Positions 61,838 through 64,000 of a DNA stretch of 64,000 bases are shown here, piece by piece; the first letter of the stretch is position 1; every line of letters begins with the position of its first letter. Origin of the DNA: Enterobacter bugandensis (GTDB taxonomy: Bacteria > Pseudomonadota > Gammaproteobacteria > Enterobacterales > Enterobacteriaceae); assembly GCF_900324475.1 (NCBI RefSeq), contig NZ_LT992502.1, positions 1,674,001 through 1,738,000 on the forward strand, given 5' to 3'. The position numbers were made by a program, and so were the translations under genes. The notes under the pieces were generated by a model that saw nothing but the letters and a program-made list of their open reading frames with translations, had not been told where the DNA came from and made no database searches.

Positions 61838-61864
61838 GTCGGGTAAGGCGTAGCCGTCACCCGA
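61838..61864. repeat. REP-like palindromic element
   Basis: GTCGGGTAAGGCGTAGCCGTCACCCGAC contains the REP core GGCGTAGCC between ataT and rutG, convergent genes. Confidence 0.75.
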
Positions 61865-61874
61865 CATATCGATT

Positions 61875-63197
61875 TCACGAATCCTGATGCGCCGCGGCGG
61901 CCTGCGGCGCGGCAGCCATCCGGCGGCTCAGCAGGGCGTTAAGCAGGATCGCGCCGAAGGTCGCCGTACCAATCCCGCCAATCGTAAACCCGCCCAGCGT
62001 CAGGGCAAAATCGCCCGCGCCCAGCACCAGCGTGACGGCCACCATGATCAGGTTGCTGTTCTGGCTAAGGTCAACCCGATGCTGCACCCAAATGCGCGCT
62101 CCGGCCACGGCGATCAGCCCGAACACCACAATCGACGCGCCGCCGATGACCGGTGACGGAATGGTGTGAATCAGCGCGCCGAACTTCGGTGAGAAACCAA
62201 GAAGGATCGCCATTACCGCCGCCGCCACGAAGACCAGCGTTGAGTAGACCTTGGTCACCGCCATCACGCCGATGTTTTCCGCGTAGGTGGTCACGCCGCT
62301 GCCGCCCACGGAGCCTGAGAGCATGGTCGCCAGCCCGTCGCCGACGAACGCGCGGCCCATGAACGGATCCATGCTGCGCCCGGTCATTCCCGCGACCGCC
62401 TTCAGGTGCCCTAAGTTTTCCGCCACCAGGATCACCGCCACCGGGGCGATAAGCATCATCGCCTGCGTGTTAAAGGTGGGCGAGGTCACCTGCGGCAGAC
62501 CGAACCAGGCGGCCTGATGAAGCAGGGTAAAATCGACCGGCTTGCCCATGCCGAACACGTTCGCCAGCAGGGCGTAGATCAGACAGGCGACAATCAGCCC
62601 GACCAGGATCAGCAGACGCTGGATCATCCCGCGCGTAAAGACTGCCACCAGGCCGATGCACAGCACCGTGATCACCGCCATCCAGCTTTCAAACGGCGAA
62701 GCGGAGACGCTTTTCACCGCAATCGGCGCGAGGTTCAGGCCTATCGCCATCACCACCGCGCCGGTGACGACGGGGGGCATCATCCGTTCGATCCAGCGCG
62801 TGCCGATCTTCATCACAACGAGACCAATCAGGGTATAGACCAGCCCGCAGGCGATGATGCCGCCGAGGGCCACGCTCAGGTTGGGGTTGATCCCCTGGCC
62901 GTTAAAACCGGTAGTGGCGATCACCACGCCGACAAAAGCGGCACTGGAGCCCAGATAGCTGGGCACGCGCCCGCCGGTAACAAAAAAGAACAGCAGGGTG
63001 CCGATTCCCGACATCAGAATAGACAGGTTGGGATCGAGCCCCATCAGCATCGGCATCAATACCGTCGCGCCAAACATCGCGACTGCATGCTGGACGCCCA
63101 TCACCATGGTTTGCCCGAGCGGGAGGCGTTCATCCGGCGCGACCACGCCTGCTTCAGTGGAGGTCGATTTCAACTGCCAGTGGGGAAATCCGAACAT
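61875..63197 (-). CDS. rutG: RutG, uracil permease
   Basis: The 440-residue protein has about 12-14 membrane helices of the NCS2 (uracil/xanthine permease) family, with VAENLGHLKAVAGMTGR and GDGLATMLSGSVGGSGVTTY. It is the last gene of the rut operon as in E. coli, and imports uracil for the RutA-F pathway. Confidence 0.95.
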   Translation of the reverse strand: MFGFPHWQLKSTSTEAGVVAPDERLPLGQTMVMGVQHAVAMFGATVLMPMLMGLDPNLSILMSGIGTLLFFFVTGGRVPSYLGSSAAFVGVVIATTGFNGQGINPNLSVALGGIIACGLVYTLIGLVVMKIGTRWIERMMPPVVTGAVVMAIGLNLAPIAVKSVSASPFESWMAVITVLCIGLVAVFTRGMIQRLLILVGLIVACLIYALLANVFGMGKPVDFTLLHQAAWFGLPQVTSPTFNTQAMMLIAPVAVILVAENLGHLKAVAGMTGRSMDPFMGRAFVGDGLATMLSGSVGGSGVTTYAENIGVMAVTKVYSTLVFVAAAVMAILLGFSPKFGALIHTIPSPVIGGASIVVFGLIAVAGARIWVQHRVDLSQNSNLIMVAVTLVLGAGDFALTLGGFTIGGIGTATFGAILLNALLSRRMAAAPQAAAAHQDS

Positions 63198-63218
63198 GGT
63201 CTGTCTCCTTAAAGCGCC

Positions 63219-63713
63219 TTAGCAGGCGGGTCGCATAAGCGCGTGGTAGCTGCGGTCAAACCACACCAGACCTTGCGGTGCGGGGTGGCGAATAATCGAT
63301 ACGATGTCGCAAAACAGAATGTCGTGGGTACCGACGCTGACCACCTGGCTGATGCGGCAGTCAAACGAGGCCAGCGCATCCTCCAGACGCGGGCAGCCCG
63401 TGTCGCCCGTCTGCCAGCGGGCGGCGGTAAAGCGTTCCGCCATCGGCGTTTTGCCGCCAAACAGATTGGATAAAGGCTCCTGTCCGGCACTCAGGGTATT
63501 CACGCACAAGGTGCGGTTTTCGCTGAACGTGGGCCAGACCGACGCGCCGCGGTTCAGGCACACCAGCAGGGTGGGAGGGGAATCCGTGACGCTGCATACC
63601 GCGCTGGCGGTGAAGCCCGCCATCCCCGCCGGGCCGTCGGTGGTGATGATGTTGACCGCCGCGCCGACGCAGGCCATGGCGTCGCGAAAGGTTTGTTTAT
63701 CGGGTGTCATCAC
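63219..63713 (-). CDS. rutF: RutF, flavin reductase
   Basis: The 164-residue protein is the E. coli length and has the flavin-reductase-like fold: [26 protein letters not shown] and [15 protein letters not shown]. It supplies reduced FMN to the RutA monooxygenase. It is 21 bases before rutG and 9 bases after rutE. Confidence 0.95.
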   Translation of the reverse strand: MMTPDKQTFRDAMACVGAAVNIITTDGPAGMAGFTASAVCSVTDSPPTLLVCLNRGASVWPTFSENRTLCVNTLSAGQEPLSNLFGGKTPMAERFTAARWQTGDTGCPRLEDALASFDCRISQVVSVGTHDILFCDIVSIIRHPAPQGLVWFDRSYHALMRPAC

Positions 63714-63722
63714 GATCGCTCC

Positions 63723-64000
63723 TTACGCCAGTCCGCAGGCATCGTCGAAGGTCAGGCGCGGCAGGCGCCCGTAAAGTTTGCGCGTATCGCCATAGCCAAT
63801 GTTGATCAGCAGGTTGCTTTTAAGCGTTGTGCCGGTGAAAAAGGCCTCGTCGACCTTTTGTCGGTCAAAGCCCGACATCGGCCCGGTGTCCAGGCCGAGT
63901 GCGCGGCAGGCGAAAATCAGATACGCGGCCTGCATTGAGCTGTTGCGAAAGGCCGTCTCTTCCGCCAGCGCGGGGCTTGCGGTAAACCAGCTTCTGGCAT
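63723..64000 (-). CDS. rutE: RutE, 3-hydroxypropionate-pathway nitroreductase-like reductase (N-terminus cut off)
   Basis: Only the C-terminal 91 residues lie in the window; the frame is open to the edge ([17 protein letters not shown]... onward). It matches E. coli RutE, including [18 protein letters not shown] and [20 protein letters not shown]. RutE probably reduces malonic semialdehyde to 3-hydroxypropionate in pyrimidine-nitrogen use. RutD, C, B and A are expected beyond the window. Confidence 0.95.
   Translation of the reverse strand, partial: ARSWFTASPALAEETAFRNSSMQAAYLIFACRALGLDTGPMSGFDRQKVDEAFFTGTTLKSNLLINIGYGDTRKLYGRLPRLTFDDACGLA

Overview
The window is chromosomal DNA from a member of the Enterobacteriaceae, most likely Enterobacter or a close relative (inference). 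Gene order and protein lengths match the E. coli K-12 blocks rlmKL-uup-pqiABC-rmf-fabA-lonH-matP-ompA-sulA-sxy-yccS-yccF-helD-mgsA-yccT-yccU-hspQ-rlmI-acyP-tusE-yccA (1-23.4 kb) and agp-yccJ-wrbA-ymdF-rutGFE (57.2-64 kb). In K-12 the space between these blocks holds serT, hya, app, tor and cbp genes. Here it holds a different, 34-kb accessory stretch, which contains nearly everything unusual.

Layout. 1-23.4 kb is the conserved backbone: rRNA methylation, Uup, Pqi lipid transport, ribosome hibernation, unsaturated fatty acid synthesis, Ter organisation (MatP), OmpA and SOS inhibitor SulA, with recognisable LexA, FabR and FadR sites. Near its right end are two tiny helix-turn-helix ORFs, one AraC-like and one LuxR-like, and a truncated FidL-like gene. 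23.7-25.6 kb holds an OppA-type binding protein and tRNA-Ser(UGA). 25.6-31.1 kb, between two tRNA-Ser(UGA) genes with matching promoters, holds an alpha/beta hydrolase and a five-gene dlt-like operon (D, X, B, A, C). It includes a 39-residue DltX-like peptide ending in FEYQKF.

31.1-52.7 kb is a nearly continuous purine-nitrogen locus equivalent to the three separate Klebsiella hpx clusters. HpxDE and GuaD act at the purine ring stage, HpxO oxidises urate, HpxT and HpxQ make allantoin, HpxA and HpxB lead to allantoate, HpxK and HpxJ lead towards oxalurate, HpxWXYZ act below that, and HpxFGHI is an uptake system. Candidate sigma-54 promoters lie before hpxO, hpxQ, guaD, hpxW and hpxF. NtrC-like dyads lie between hpxO and hpxQ and upstream of hpxF, and a NAC-like site lies before hpxS. 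An RpiR-type regulator (HpxU) has matching operator candidates. The locus is interrupted at 40.9-42.5 kb by an orphan toxin-like gene plus a probable immunity gene, flanked by a duplicated hpxZ tail.

52.6-57.1 kb holds a short MgtE-like magnesium channel preceded by what looks like an M-box riboswitch, a DedA-family protein, and two pairs of short-chain dehydrogenase with HxlR-type regulator, each with clear operators. 57.2-64 kb returns to the backbone (agp, yccJ, wrbA, ymdF), with an EamA transporter and an AtaRT-type toxin-antitoxin pair inserted before the uracil-catabolism genes rutG, rutF and rutE (cut by the window end).
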